Positions 17,714-26,990 of a stretch of DNA of 64,000 nucleotides are shown one piece after another. Positions within the stretch are counted from its first letter, which is position 1, and each line of letters begins with the position of its first letter. The DNA comes from Mesobacillus sp. S13 (GTDB lineage: Bacteria; Bacillota; Bacilli; Bacillales; Cytobacillaceae), in contig NZ_CP084622.1 in NCBI RefSeq assembly GCF_020422885.1, positions 730,001 through 794,000 on the forward strand, in the 5' to 3' direction. Below the pieces are notes generated by a model that saw only the letters and a list, made by a program, of their open reading frames with translations, was not told where the DNA came from and did no database searches. A program made the position numbers and the translations under genes.

Positions 17714-17934
17714 TACAGCCGTCTGGCAAGGACTTGCTTGATTCTATCCAAAGTATAATTTTAGAGGCGGAAGATCTGGAGATCAAACAGGAATTATGGG
17801 ATATTTCAGACGCATTGGAGAGTGGGTCTATTACTCTTGATACAGCATTGTTCTGGGAGCATGCTGAAGCAAGGAAACTTCTTCGGAAGGCATTCTCGGA
17901 TGCTGGCTTCCTTCAAATCACCATCGGAAGTTGA
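17707..17934 (+). CDS. small acidic protein, unknown function
   Basis: A 75-residue protein whose ATG overlaps the stop of the previous gene by seven bases, with GGCGGTG eight bases upstream, so translation is likely coupled. It is acidic and mostly helical (DLLDSIQSIILEAEDLEIKQELWDISDALESG). It lacks cysteines, a membrane helix and any recognisable toxin motif such as the Fic HPFxxGNG. A two-component small-protein complex with its upstream neighbour is possible but unproven. Confidence 0.6.
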   Translation: MLIQPSGKDLLDSIQSIILEAEDLEIKQELWDISDALESGSITLDTALFWEHAEARKLLRKAFSDAGFLQITIGS

Positions 17935-17960
17935 ATTTGATCAAATAAAGGAGAACCTTT

Positions 17961-18815
17961 ATGGAGTTAGTAGAATTAGTCGAATTGAATGAAAAAGATA
18001 CGAGAGGATTGGTGGATCTGTCAGCATCCGTCGGCTGGGATTATGACGAAGGTGAAGTTGGAACACTGCTTTCCTCATCCTATAAAATGTTTGGCCACAA
18101 AAATCGTGACGGAAAGCTCGTGTCCAGTGCCGCAATCATTCCTTATGACCATAAACTTGCTTGGATTGGCATGGTGATTGTTCATAACAATTATCGAAGC
18201 CTCGGTCTGGGGAAAGACGTTATGAAAAAGTGTATCGAGTGTGCTCGTGATCGCTCTATACTGCTCATTGCAACGGCTGAAGGACAACCTTTATATGAGA
18301 AATTGGGTTTTACGGTGGTGGACTCTGTCCATAAATATCTCTGTGAAAAGTATGCTCCACCCAAACTTGAAAAAAAAAGCGATATTTCAATTGAAGCATT
18401 TAAGGAAGAGCAATTAGTAGACGTGATTGAGTTGGATGGTACAGCTTTCGGGGAGAAAAGAAGCATCTTCCTCCGAAACAGGATTCAACAGTCCCATCAA
18501 TGTCTAGTCGTAAAGGATGAGAATTCTAGAATAATTGGATTCGGCCTTTCCGTATTGGGACCAGTAAATCTGGTTCTTGGTCCAATAGTAGCGCCTAATA
18601 CAAGAATTGCAGAATTAATCATCGACTGCCTTGCTTGTGATCATAAGGGTAAATTAAGAGTAGATGTGCCCTCGGGCCAGGAGAATCTGATGGCTTTTCT
18701 GGAACAACGCGGGTTTGTAAAGGTCAATACCCCTCCGGTGATGGCAATCCATACGAGAGAAATGCCGCCCAGAAACCAAACTTTATTTACGATCGCATCC
18801 CAGGCTTATGGGTGA
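17961..18815 (+). CDS. GNAT family N-acetyltransferase, double-domain
   Basis: A 284-residue acetyltransferase. The N-terminal GNAT domain has the acetyl-CoA loop and core strand in AWIGMVIVHNNYRSLGLGKDVM at about residues 70-91 and the LYEKLGF end motif near residue 114. The second half (about 150-284) looks like a degenerate GNAT domain of the Acetyltransf_18 type. AGGAG precedes the ATG by seven bases. The acceptor is unknown. The gene ends in a terminator-like hairpin. Confidence 0.88.
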   Translation: MELVELVELNEKDTRGLVDLSASVGWDYDEGEVGTLLSSSYKMFGHKNRDGKLVSSAAIIPYDHKLAWIGMVIVHNNYRSLGLGKDVMKKCIECARDRSILLIATAEGQPLYEKLGFTVVDSVHKYLCEKYAPPKLEKKSDISIEAFKEEQLVDVIELDGTAFGEKRSIFLRNRIQQSHQCLVVKDENSRIIGFGLSVLGPVNLVLGPIVAPNTRIAELIIDCLACDHKGKLRVDVPSGQENLMAFLEQRGFVKVNTPPVMAIHTREMPPRNQTLFTIASQAYG

Positions 18816-18823
18816 TCATGGTG

Positions 18824-18858
18824 TAAAAAGCGCTGCAGAAATTTGCGGCGCTTTTCAC
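18824..18858 (+). terminator. terminator-like hairpin after the GNAT gene
   Basis: AAAAAGCGCTGCA pairs with TGCGGCGCTTTT around a short loop. The T-tail is short (TTTT). No gene is seen from here to 19083. Confidence 0.6.
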
Positions 18859-19083
18859 ATATCTTTGATTCAGGGGACCATGGGAGATTTTTTCATAAAA
18901 AATGATAGTAAATCACCTTCCCCCGTTGTAAAATAAATTGAAAAATTGAATAGAGTTTAAGATTCGGTTTTGTCATCCATTTTGAATTACAGGAGGAAAC
19001 AAGGGACACAGAGAATGAATGATGCTTTCGTTTATATATCAATCTAATTTTTGGGAAAATTTATTATAAGAGGTTGATGAAAG

Positions 19084-19731
19084 TTGATAATGGATGCTGT
19101 TGATTTAACTGTTAAGGAACCAACGATTTTTAATCATATCGGGAACAAAATCAAAACCGAGGATCGTGAAATCAACATAATTGCTAAGATTGAAGAACCG
19201 TTAATCGTCATTTTGGGTAATGTATTGAGTGACGAGGAATGCGATGAGCTCATGAAGCTGTCCAAGGACAAGCTGCAGCGGTCAAAAATCGGGAATTCCC
19301 GCGAAGTGGATGAACTGAGGACTAGCAGCAGTACGTTCATTGAAGAAGCCGAAAATGACGTTGTGGCTAGAGTGGAAAAAAGGATTTCGCAAATCATGGG
19401 CATCCCGAATGAACATGGTGAAGGCCTGCAAATCTTGAATTATAAAATCGGCCAGGAGTACAAGGCACATTTTGACTTTTTCTCGTCAAATGTCAGCAAC
19501 CCAAGGATCAGCACCTTGGTCATGTATTTGAATGATGTCGAGCAGGGAGGAGAAACTTACTTCCCTAAACTGAATTTTGCGGTGTCCCCGCAAAAGGGCA
19601 TGGCCGTTTATTTTGAATATTTCTATGACAACCAAGACTTGAACGACTTGACATTGCATGGCGGAGCCCCAGTCGTCATCGGTGACAAATGGGCAGCGAC
19701 GCAGTGGATGAGAAGGAAAAGCGTGAAATAG
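19084..19731 (+). CDS. 2OG-Fe(II) oxygenase, prolyl 4-hydroxylase-like
   Basis: A 215-residue 2-oxoglutarate/Fe(II) dioxygenase like the small prolyl 4-hydroxylases of Bacillus anthracis. The iron ligands are visible: HFD in YKAHFDFF (about residues 132-134) and a distal His in TLHGGAPV (~198). The 2OG-binding Lys is in GDKWAATQW. RTSSSTFI is the conserved substrate-side loop. It hydroxylates prolyl groups in peptides in known relatives; the natural target here is unknown. The TTG at 19084 has GAGG ten bases upstream; ATG 19090 is a near alternative. A terminator follows. Confidence 0.88.
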   Translation: MIMDAVDLTVKEPTIFNHIGNKIKTEDREINIIAKIEEPLIVILGNVLSDEECDELMKLSKDKLQRSKIGNSREVDELRTSSSTFIEEAENDVVARVEKRISQIMGIPNEHGEGLQILNYKIGQEYKAHFDFFSSNVSNPRISTLVMYLNDVEQGGETYFPKLNFAVSPQKGMAVYFEYFYDNQDLNDLTLHGGAPVVIGDKWAATQWMRRKSVK

Positions 19732-19739
19732 AGAATGAA

Positions 19740-19768
19740 GAAGCATGGCGAACATGCTTCTTTTTTTA
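19740..19768 (+). terminator. intrinsic terminator of the prolyl hydroxylase-like gene
   Basis: GAAGCATG and CATGCTTC pair around a five-base loop, followed by TTTTTTT. Confidence 0.85.
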
Positions 19769-19937
19769 TCGAATCCTGGACTCGTACAGGCTTTCACCAA
19801 CATGATGCCCTCATTCTACTGCTGCTTCACCACTTCGATAATTACTCCATTCACTTTAATTCGCCTAGAAAAAACTGCCAAAATTTTTGTTTGACATGTA
19901 TAATAATAGAACAAATTCGAAAGGGAGTTGATCTTCC

Positions 19938-20915
19938 ATGGAACTTTGGAATATTTACGACCAATACAGGCATATGACGGATCGGGTTCATGAAAGAGGG
20001 CAAGAGATGAAGGCGGGGGATTATCACCTTGTGGTCCATGTCTGGATTGTGAATGATGATGGACAGTTTCTGATCCAAAGGAGGCAGCCTTGGAAAATCG
20101 GCTTCCCGAATATGTGGGACTGCTCGGCTGCAGGTTCTGCGGTCATGGGTGATGATAGTGAGCAGGCGGCCATCCGGGAGGTCAAGGAAGAGATTGGAAT
20201 CGACCTGGACATCGAAAAGGGTGAACGGATTTTTACGGTGAGGTTTTCACAGGGTTTCGATGATATTTGGCTGGTCCGGCAAAATGTCGCGATTGAAGAG
20301 CTGCAACTCCAAGAAGAGGAAGTGGCTGAAGCGAGATGGGCAAGTGAAGAGGAAATAAAGGAAATGGTCAAAAAAGGTGAATTCATTCCGTTTAACTATT
20401 TCGATCAGTTATTTGAAATCATTCATTCAGGCATCAGTCTGAAGAAGGCATCCATTGAGGATGCAGAGGAACTTCTGGCTCTGCAGCGAGAAGTTTTCAT
20501 GCCTTTGTATAAAAAATACAAGGACCATGAAACCAGCCCGGTGACCCAAACGATGGAGAGATTCATGGCTAGGTTCGAAAGGGGCACTTATTTTAAGATT
20601 CTCTTTGATGGTGAACTCGCAGGAAGCGTCTTAGTGTATGAAAAATCCCCTGGATTGATGAGGCTGCATATTATCAACATCCTGGAAAAACACCATAATA
20701 AAGGGATTGCCCAGGCCGTCATGAAACGGCTGGAAATCATGTACCCTGAAGCAGATGCATGGGAGCTGGATACCATACTTACTGAAAAGCGCAACTGCTA
20801 CTTGTATGAAAAGATGGGCTATAAACAAACCGGGGAAGCCAAAGTCATCAATAAAGACCTGACGATTATCCGTTATCGTAAAGACTTCAACGTATCCAAA
20901 ATTGTGAGTATCTAG
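19938..20915 (+). CDS. Nudix hydrolase fused to a GNAT acetyltransferase
   Basis: A 325-residue two-domain protein. Residues ~28-160 form a Nudix domain of the isopentenyl-diphosphate isomerase-like branch, with the catalytic REVKEEIGI; the first Glu of the Nudix box (G-x5-E) is replaced by Asp. Residues ~165-320 form a GNAT domain with HHNKGIAQAVMKRL as the acetyl-CoA loop and LYEKMGYKQTG as the end motif. The fusion suggests that a nucleoside-diphosphate derivative and an acetyl acceptor belong to one process, but neither is known. GGGAG is ten bases before the ATG. Confidence 0.88.
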   Translation: MELWNIYDQYRHMTDRVHERGQEMKAGDYHLVVHVWIVNDDGQFLIQRRQPWKIGFPNMWDCSAAGSAVMGDDSEQAAIREVKEEIGIDLDIEKGERIFTVRFSQGFDDIWLVRQNVAIEELQLQEEEVAEARWASEEEIKEMVKKGEFIPFNYFDQLFEIIHSGISLKKASIEDAEELLALQREVFMPLYKKYKDHETSPVTQTMERFMARFERGTYFKILFDGELAGSVLVYEKSPGLMRLHIINILEKHHNKGIAQAVMKRLEIMYPEADAWELDTILTEKRNCYLYEKMGYKQTGEAKVINKDLTIIRYRKDFNVSKIVSI

Positions 20916-20944
20916 GTAGCCATATACATACTTCAATACATCGA

Positions 20945-20978
20945 AAATGCCTGACTGAATTCAGTCAGGCATTTTTGC
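20945..20978. terminator. bidirectional terminator
   Basis: AAAATGCCTGACTGA and TCAGTCAGGCATTTTT pair around a minimal loop. It serves the Nudix-GNAT gene and the convergent antiporter gene. Confidence 0.85.
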
Positions 20979-20983
20979 TTGTT

Positions 20984-21940
20984 TTAATTGCGCAAAATAA
21001 TATAAATCAAATATACGATATAACCGGCTGCGAGGATGGCTCCCTCAACTTTTGAAATCTTGAACTTCGATCTTGAGAAAATCAGCAGGACAGCTGTCAG
21101 AATGATCATTAAGGCAATGTCGGTGAAGATTTTATCATTAACAGCCAGCGGTGATATGGTAGCTGATGTCCCCAGGACGAACAGGATGTTGAAGATATTG
21201 CTTCCGACAATATTGCCGAGTGCAATTTCGCTTTTCTTTTTCAGCGCGGCGGTAATGGATGTAATCAATTCTGGCAATGAGGTACCGACGGCCACAATCG
21301 TCAGGCCGACAAGAGTTTCACTCATCCCGAGGGAAAGAGCAATTTCCGTTGCGTTATCAACTACCAGGTCACCGCCAAAGATAATCGCAGCGAGCCCGGC
21401 AAGCGTAAAGAAAATATTCTTTCCCCAGGTTCCTCTGCCGGCATCTGCAGCCACGGACGATGCTGGTTCCCGATTATTCAAGGCAATTTCGATGATGTAA
21501 TAAAGGAAAATCATAAAGAAGAGAAGCAGGATGATGCCTTCGCTTCTGCCAATTAAATTGATGTTTGCCATATCGAGTGCTATATCATTGGCCACTGCTG
21601 CCAGCGCTACGCTTGCCAGGAGGGTGAACGGTATTTCTTTCCGGATCGTCATCGTTTCCACAGCAAGCGGGTTGATCATGGCTGTGATTCCGACAACAAG
21701 CGTGATGTTGAAGATATTGCTCCCGATGACATTCCCGAGAGAAACCTCGCTGCTGCCCTCCATCGCGGCAATGATACTGACAGTGGCTTCTGGTGAACTT
21801 GTTCCGAAAGCGACAATCGTCAAACCAACCAACAGGGGAGGAACCCGGAGCAGTGTGGCAATTTTAGAAGAGCCTTCGACGAAATAATCCGCTCCCTTTA
21901 TGAGTAAGGCAAAACCGATAGCTAAAAGGATATAAGTCAA
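20984..21940 (-). CDS. calcium/sodium antiporter (CaCA family, YrbG-like)
   Basis: A 318-residue membrane protein with about ten helices and the two inverted alpha-repeats of the CaCA superfamily. The first repeat has IVAFGTSSPEATVSI and SLGNVIGSNIFNI; the second has IVAVGTSLPELITSI and ALGNIVGSNIFNI. The acidic residues within the GTS-PE motifs are ion ligands in this family. It exchanges cations, in relatives Na+/Ca2+. The start is TTG with GGAGG nine bases upstream. It is transcribed alone. Confidence 0.92.
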   Translation of the reverse strand: MTYILLAIGFALLIKGADYFVEGSSKIATLLRVPPLLVGLTIVAFGTSSPEATVSIIAAMEGSSEVSLGNVIGSNIFNITLVVGITAMINPLAVETMTIRKEIPFTLLASVALAAVANDIALDMANINLIGRSEGIILLLFFMIFLYYIIEIALNNREPASSVAADAGRGTWGKNIFFTLAGLAAIIFGGDLVVDNATEIALSLGMSETLVGLTIVAVGTSLPELITSITAALKKKSEIALGNIVGSNIFNILFVLGTSATISPLAVNDKIFTDIALMIILTAVLLIFSRSKFKISKVEGAILAAGYIVYLIYIILRN

Positions 21941-22020
21941 CTTCCCATCCCTCCACGAAAGATTATTGCTTACAACATAACAAAAAAAGAATCCAAATAA
22001 AAATTTTTATAGGTAAAACG

Positions 22021-22058
22021 CCAAAAAAGACGGCCCTCCTATTGGAGGAACCGTCTTC
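22021..22058 (-). terminator. intrinsic terminator of the peptide transporter gene
   Basis: AAGACGG and CCGTCTT form the base of a stem with an inner CCTCC/GGAGG, and on the minus strand a run of T follows. Confidence 0.85.
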
Positions 22059-22072
22059 TTGCTTTTTAAAAA

Positions 22073-23566
22073 TTATTTAATACCTTTCATGTATCCTTGA
22101 ATCTTTGGAGACATGATGAACAGGATGATACCTAACACGATGGATGCTCCACCGATTGTACCAAAGTAAGCCATCTCTGTTTCAGCAGAGTAGAATTTAA
22201 CGATTTGTGCGTTAATTGCTTGTGCTGCAGCACTTGCAAGGAACCAGAGGCTCATTGTTTGTGCAGAGAATGCAGCAGGTGCCAGCTTAGTTGTTGCTGA
22301 AAGACCAACAGGTGAGATCAGCAATTCACCGAATACGACGATCAGGTAGCTAAGTACAAGCCATAACGGGCTGACAAGTGCATCTGAACCTGTGAAGTAT
22401 CCAGGAATCAGGATGACAAGGAATGAAAGACCAGCGAACATCAATGAGAATGAGAATTTCTTAGGAATAGATGGCTGGCGGTCCCCAAGCTTCACCCAGA
22501 ATCCTGCGAAAATCGGTGCAAAGATAATGATGAATAATGGGTTCAATGACTGGAACCATGCTGGAGAAATGGAGATTCCAGCGAATTCTAATTGCGTACG
22601 CTTGTCCGCATAGTTTGCAAGGATAGTTGAACCTTGCTCCTGGATTGCCCAGAACATGACAGCAGCCAGGAATAAAGGAATATAAGCTAGAACGCGTGAA
22701 CGTTCAACTTCTGTTGTTTTCGGGCTGCGGTACATGATGATAAAGTACGCAGTCGGAATTAAGATACCAAGGATTGTGACAAGGTTAATAAAGCTTTCGA
22801 ATGTTAAAAGTCCAGCAGGAATTAAAATAGCACTTAAAATACCGATTGCGACAATTGCTATAGCAAAGATTGTGAAAGTTTTCTTCTTTTCAGAAGGTGA
22901 AAGCGGGTTTGGAACAGCTGTCCCAGCAAGACCAAGATTCTTTTTCTTTGTAAAAACAAAAACTAATAATCCAACGAACATACCGATTGCAGCAATGGCA
23001 AAGCCGTAATGGAAATTATAAGCATCAGAAACTGCTCCAACGATCAGTGGCGCAAGGAATGCACCAGCGTTGATGCCCATGTAGAAAATCGTGAAACCAG
23101 CATCGCGACGAGCGTCATTTTCGCTGTACATTTCACCAACGACAGTCGATACGTTAGGCTTCAATAGACCTGTACCGATTACAATTAGGATCATGGAGAC
23201 AAAGAACATGGTTACGCTTCCAGGAATCGCTAGCGCAATATGTCCAAGCATGATCAGGACTCCACCGTAGAAAACAGCTCTAGAAGTACCGAAAATACGG
23301 TCAGCAAGCCATCCACCAATGACACCAGACATATATACTAGTGATCCGTAAATGGACATGATGGATAATGCGAGTGTTTCATCAAGGCCCAATCCGCCTT
23401 TTGAAACTTCATAATACATGTAGAATACGAGGATCGCTCTCATTCCATAGTAAGAAAAACGCTCCCAGAATTCTGTGAAGAAAAGAGTGAAAAGTCCCTT
23501 AGGATGTCCGAAGAATCCACTTTGCGGGACACTCTCCACAATTTTCTGCCTATTTAGGTTTGACAT
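22073..23566 (-). CDS. POT-family proton-dependent di/tripeptide transporter
   Basis: A 497-residue major-facilitator-type transporter with about 14 membrane helices. PTR2/POT motifs are complete: FWERFSYYGMRAILVFY in helix 1 (the ExxERFxYY proton-coupling motif), GGWLADRIFGTSRAV, and FTIFYMGINAGAFLAPLIVG, the PTR2 signature. Its closest known role is DtpT-like uptake of di- and tripeptides with protons. GGGAGGGG lies five bases before the ATG. A promoter is visible 28 bases upstream and a terminator after the gene. Confidence 0.93.
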   Translation of the reverse strand: MSNLNRQKIVESVPQSGFFGHPKGLFTLFFTEFWERFSYYGMRAILVFYMYYEVSKGGLGLDETLALSIMSIYGSLVYMSGVIGGWLADRIFGTSRAVFYGGVLIMLGHIALAIPGSVTMFFVSMILIVIGTGLLKPNVSTVVGEMYSENDARRDAGFTIFYMGINAGAFLAPLIVGAVSDAYNFHYGFAIAAIGMFVGLLVFVFTKKKNLGLAGTAVPNPLSPSEKKKTFTIFAIAIVAIGILSAILIPAGLLTFESFINLVTILGILIPTAYFIIMYRSPKTTEVERSRVLAYIPLFLAAVMFWAIQEQGSTILANYADKRTQLEFAGISISPAWFQSLNPLFIIIFAPIFAGFWVKLGDRQPSIPKKFSFSLMFAGLSFLVILIPGYFTGSDALVSPLWLVLSYLIVVFGELLISPVGLSATTKLAPAAFSAQTMSLWFLASAAAQAINAQIVKFYSAETEMAYFGTIGGASIVLGIILFIMSPKIQGYMKGIK

Positions 23567-23593
23567 GGTTACCCCTCCCTATTTTTCTATCTT

Positions 23594-23622
23594 AGAATAC
23601 TTTTTGATGTGTGAATTGTCAA
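23594..23622 (-). promoter_or_regulatory. candidate SigA promoter of the peptide transporter gene
   Basis: On the minus strand TTGACA (23622-23617), a 17-base spacer and TATTCT (23599-23594) match SigA well. Confidence 0.65.
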
Positions 23623-23888
23623 AAACAATATTAGGAAGGAATATCCTAAAATGTTGATATATAAGGGTTTTTAGTGATTATCACACAAAAAGAAAGTGTA
23701 TTAAAAATTATAAAAGTAATAAGAATTTATTAAATAATCAGGTAAATTAGTAAAAATCTACCATGGTGCACCAAGCCATATTTACCCCCTTTTACAGAAT
23801 GACAAACCAGCAATTAAAATGAATATTTATTAGCCATTAGGGTATTCAAAGAATAACAGAATTTTAAAAAGGGAGGAAAAGATAGACG
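23623..23888. other. AT-rich divergent intergenic region
   Basis: The 322-base gap between the divergent peptide transporter and DUF305 genes is strongly AT-rich. Apart from the transporter promoter I see no reading frame, repeat or clear operator in it. Confidence 0.5.
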
Positions 23889-24353
23889 ATGAAGAACAAT
23901 TACGGCAAATTTGCCCTGATGGTGCTGACTTCCACGGTTATCATGTTCATTCTCATGTATTTGAATGCCTATAGTATTGATCATGTATTCTTCAGTGAAA
24001 CAAGACTTTACATGGCCTTGATCATGGGCGGTGTGATGGCAATTGTCATGCTATCTTTCATGATGAAAATGTATACAAACAAGAAAGTGAACATCGGAAT
24101 ATTCGCCGGAAGCGCCTTGTTGATTGCGGTTTCGCTGTTCCTTGTACGCAGCCAGACAACTGTTGATGACGAATCTTGGATGAAAGCGATGATCCCGCAC
24201 CACTCGATCGCCATCCTGACAAGTGAGCGTGCCGAAATCGAGGATCCTCGCGTGAGAAAACTTGCTGACGAGATTATCAAGGCACAGCGTAAAGAAATCG
24301 GCGAAATGAAGATGCTGATTAAGGACCTGGAAGAGAAGGAAGAAGACGAATAG
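23889..24353 (+). CDS. DUF305 domain membrane protein
   Basis: A 154-residue protein with three membrane helices (about residues 7-30, 40-62 and 68-88), then a soluble tail carrying the DUF305 signature: WMKAMIPHHSIAILTSERA followed by RKLADEIIKAQRKEIGEM. The paired His in MIPHHS and downstream Met residues are thought to bind metal in the ferritin-like DUF305 fold, and the family is often linked to copper handling. GGGAGG is 12 bases before the ATG, longer than usual. A terminator follows. Confidence 0.85.
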   Translation: MKNNYGKFALMVLTSTVIMFILMYLNAYSIDHVFFSETRLYMALIMGGVMAIVMLSFMMKMYTNKKVNIGIFAGSALLIAVSLFLVRSQTTVDDESWMKAMIPHHSIAILTSERAEIEDPRVRKLADEIIKAQRKEIGEMKMLIKDLEEKEEDE

Positions 24354-24361
24354 GAATTTTC

Positions 24362-24399
24362 AAAAGAGACTAGTCCAAACATCTGGATTAGTCTCTTTT
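24362..24399 (+). terminator. intrinsic terminator of the DUF305 gene
   Basis: AAAAGAGACTA and TAGTCTCTTTT pair, with extra inner pairs, followed by CTTG. The T-run is part of the stem. Confidence 0.75.
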
Positions 24400-24474
24400 C
24401 TTGCGTCCAAAAAGGAAAACTTGCCAGTGGTGGAGAATTATCGAGAGAGTTGATAATTTTTAGGAGTGTATCAA

Positions 24475-25308
24475 ATGAAGACGAAGTTAATTTTAGTAGA
24501 AGGGCTTCCTGGCTCAGGGAAATCGACAACCGCGAGATTAATTCATGAAATCCTCACCGAGAATGGGGTGGATGCCGATCTTTTCATGGAAGGGAACTTA
24601 GATCATCCGGCCGACTATGAGGGTGTGGCTCATTTTACACAAGAAGAGTTTGAAAATCTTCTAGAAGAGAGCGGCAGTCTCAGCACGATTATCGAGAAAT
24701 GGGTAACTGTAAAGAGAGGGCGCCGTCTGCTGCCATATATGAAAATGAAGAATGAAATAGGCAATGGTCTTCCGGATGAATTGTGTGCCCCCATTTCCAA
24801 AAAAGATGTGTATGAACTGCCACTGGAAGAGAATATCGCAGTCATTTCGGAAAGCTGGGAAGAGTTTGCGAAACTGGCGTCTTCACAACATAAAGTCTAT
24901 ATTTTCGAATGCTGTTTTATTCAAAACCCTGTTACTGTGGGCATGGTCAAGTATGGAGCAGAAGCAGAAGTGACCATTGAATATGTAAACAAGCTGGCTG
25001 AGGCCGTAAAAGTCTTAAACCCTTTGCTAGTCTATGTAAGTCAGGAAGACATTGAAAAATCATTCCGCAAAGCAGTGGAGGAAAGGCCTGGTGACTGGTT
25101 TAATGGTTTTGTCCATTACTACACGTCTCAAGGGTACGGGCTTGCAAAAGAACTGAGCGGGCTGGATGGCACAATTGAAATACTCAAAGCAAGGCAGGAA
25201 CTCGAGAAAAGCATTCTTAATCAACTTTCAATCCCTATGCATATCCTGAATAATTCACAATTCGACTTTGATAAGCATAGGGAAAACTTGAAAAATATTC
25301 TTATATAG
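24475..25308 (+). CDS. P-loop NTPase of unknown function
   Basis: A 277-residue protein beginning MKTKLILVEGLPGSGKSTTA, which contains a perfect Walker A (GLPGSGKST) at residues 9-17. The fold looks like a small-molecule or nucleotide kinase (LILVEG, HEILTENG, and IFECCFIQNP as a possible Walker B-like strand). No family-specific lid motif is recognised. ATG 24475 has AGGAG eight bases upstream; the frame extension of three codons is rejected. It stands alone. Confidence 0.75.
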   Translation: MKTKLILVEGLPGSGKSTTARLIHEILTENGVDADLFMEGNLDHPADYEGVAHFTQEEFENLLEESGSLSTIIEKWVTVKRGRRLLPYMKMKNEIGNGLPDELCAPISKKDVYELPLEENIAVISESWEEFAKLASSQHKVYIFECCFIQNPVTVGMVKYGAEAEVTIEYVNKLAEAVKVLNPLLVYVSQEDIEKSFRKAVEERPGDWFNGFVHYYTSQGYGLAKELSGLDGTIEILKARQELEKSILNQLSIPMHILNNSQFDFDKHRENLKNILI

Positions 25309-25318
25309 ATTTTTATGG

Positions 25319-25348
25319 GGCCTGATGCTTTTGAGTCAGGCGTCTTTT
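25319..25348 (+). terminator. weak terminator-like hairpin
   Basis: GCCTGA pairs with TCAGGC around a ten-base loop, followed by GTCTTTT. The stem is short and the tail poor. Confidence 0.45.
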
Positions 25349-25452
25349 ACACCCAGAAATATCAAAATACGTTCTGAGTAAAAGGTCTAACCTATGAAGA
25401 TTTTAAATATTTTTAGAGAAAGTAGATATTAATAGAGGCGGTGGTGAGGGAG

Positions 25453-26946
25453 ATGGAGGGTTTCAATTACAAACACTATGACGGGCTTGGACTTGCGGAA
25501 CTGGTAAAAAAGAAAGAGATTCAGCCAATCGAACTGGTTGAGGAAGCAATCTCATTGACAGATTCATTGAATCCGAAAATGAATGCAGTCATCAACAAAA
25601 TGTACGAGCAGGCGAGGAAGGCGGCAGAAAGAGAATCGACTGGCGCCTTTGCAGGTGTGCCTATGTTTCTTAAAGATATCTCGCAGGAAATCGAAGGAGA
25701 ACCAATCACGGCTGGCTCCAAAGCATTTTTAACCTACCGGGCAAAAGCAGATTCTGAGTATGCTAGACGCTTGCGCAAGGCTGGTGTCGTTTTTCTAGGC
25801 CAGACGAATGTGCCTGAGTTTGCACTGGTAGCGGTGACAGAGCCGGCTCATTACGGACCGACGCGCAATCCGTGGAATCTTGACCATACTCCAGGCGGGT
25901 CCAGCGGGGGATCGGCAGCGGCTGTAGCCTCAGGAATCGTTCCGATCGCCGGTGCCAATGATGGTGGAGGATCGATTCGGATCCCGGCTGCCTACTGCGG
26001 GTTATTCGGGATGAAACCGACCCGCGGCCGCACCCCGGTTGGCCCGAATTATGGGCGGGCATGGCAGGGAGCCTCCGCTGAACATGTCCTTACACGTACA
26101 GTCAGGGACAGCGCAGCCATGCTTGATGTTCTTCACGGCCATGAAAAAGCCGGCGCGTTTTCTGTTCTTCCATATTCAGGCAGCTACTTAACAGCGGCAG
26201 GCACTCCTCTTGGAAAAAAACTAAGAATCGCTTTTTCGTTAGAATCGCCGATTGGAACAGAGGTTGATGCAGATTGCAAGGAGGCTGTCCTGAAAACGGT
26301 CCGGCTGCTCGAAGCAATGGGGCATAGAGTTGAAGAGGTGGAAGCGCCTGTAGACGGTGACAAAATCGCGAAAAGCTATTTGACGATGTACTTCGGAGAA
26401 ACAGCAGCACTATTAGCCTCTCTAGAGGAAGTGCTTGGCCGGAAAGCAACTGCCGCTGATGTGGAGCCAACGACCTGGCTGCTCGGCCTGCTTGGCAAAG
26501 CGACATCCGCAGAAGAATTTGTTTTAAGTTTAAGAGAGTGGGACAGGGCTGCCCTGCAAATGGAAACCTTTCATGAAACCTATGATTTTTACATCACGCC
26601 TACAACTGCTTATCCACCAGCGAAAATCGGGGAACTTGAACCATCTTCGTCTGAAAAGTTCCTGATTAGTACTGTTGGCAAGCTGGGGCTCGGCGGAGTT
26701 TTAAAGAAAGCAGGGATTGTGGATCAAATCGCACAAAAGAATCTGGCGCGAACGCCATTCACCCAGCTCGCCAACCTGACAGGCCAGCCAGCGATGTCGC
26801 TGCCGTTGTACCAAACAAAAGATGGACTCCCAGTCGGTGTGCAGGTGATGGCTGCAAGAGGAAGAGAGGACCTGCTATTCCAATTGGCAGGGGAGCTAGA
26901 GGAATCTGAGAACTGGATTGATGTAAAGAGGAATCCTTTGTTTTAA
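25453..26946 (+). CDS. amidase (amidase signature family)
   Basis: A 497-residue serine amidase with the Ser-cisSer-Lys triad. Lys is in VPMFLKDIS, the cis-Ser in [14 protein letters not shown] and the nucleophile Ser in [10 protein letters not shown], in the usual order at about residues 75-180. The C-terminal [12 protein letters not shown] and [10 protein letters not shown] are also typical. It hydrolyses a carboxamide; the substrate is unknown. It is not GatA, since no gatB or gatC is adjacent. ATG 25453 is chosen; GTG codons at 25441 or 25444 would add up to four residues, and the upstream GAGGCGG fits either loosely. Confidence 0.9.
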   Translation: MEGFNYKHYDGLGLAELVKKKEIQPIELVEEAISLTDSLNPKMNAVINKMYEQARKAAERESTGAFAGVPMFLKDISQEIEGEPITAGSKAFLTYRAKADSEYARRLRKAGVVFLGQTNVPEFALVAVTEPAHYGPTRNPWNLDHTPGGSSGGSAAAVASGIVPIAGANDGGGSIRIPAAYCGLFGMKPTRGRTPVGPNYGRAWQGASAEHVLTRTVRDSAAMLDVLHGHEKAGAFSVLPYSGSYLTAAGTPLGKKLRIAFSLESPIGTEVDADCKEAVLKTVRLLEAMGHRVEEVEAPVDGDKIAKSYLTMYFGETAALLASLEEVLGRKATAADVEPTTWLLGLLGKATSAEEFVLSLREWDRAALQMETFHETYDFYITPTTAYPPAKIGELEPSSSEKFLISTVGKLGLGGVLKKAGIVDQIAQKNLARTPFTQLANLTGQPAMSLPLYQTKDGLPVGVQVMAARGREDLLFQLAGELEESENWIDVKRNPLF

Positions 26947-26990
26947 ATTTTGTTCAGCGATTAAAAAAGAAGCAGAGTGGGGGATTATGC

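Noticed and set aside
17528..17934. Classical Fic/VbhA toxin-antitoxin pair
   Set aside because: The second protein has no Fic motif and is too small, and the first lacks the inhibitory Glu.
25453..26946. GatA subunit of Glu-tRNA(Gln) amidotransferase
   Set aside because: No gatB or gatC is adjacent and the C-terminal half differs; called a general amidase.
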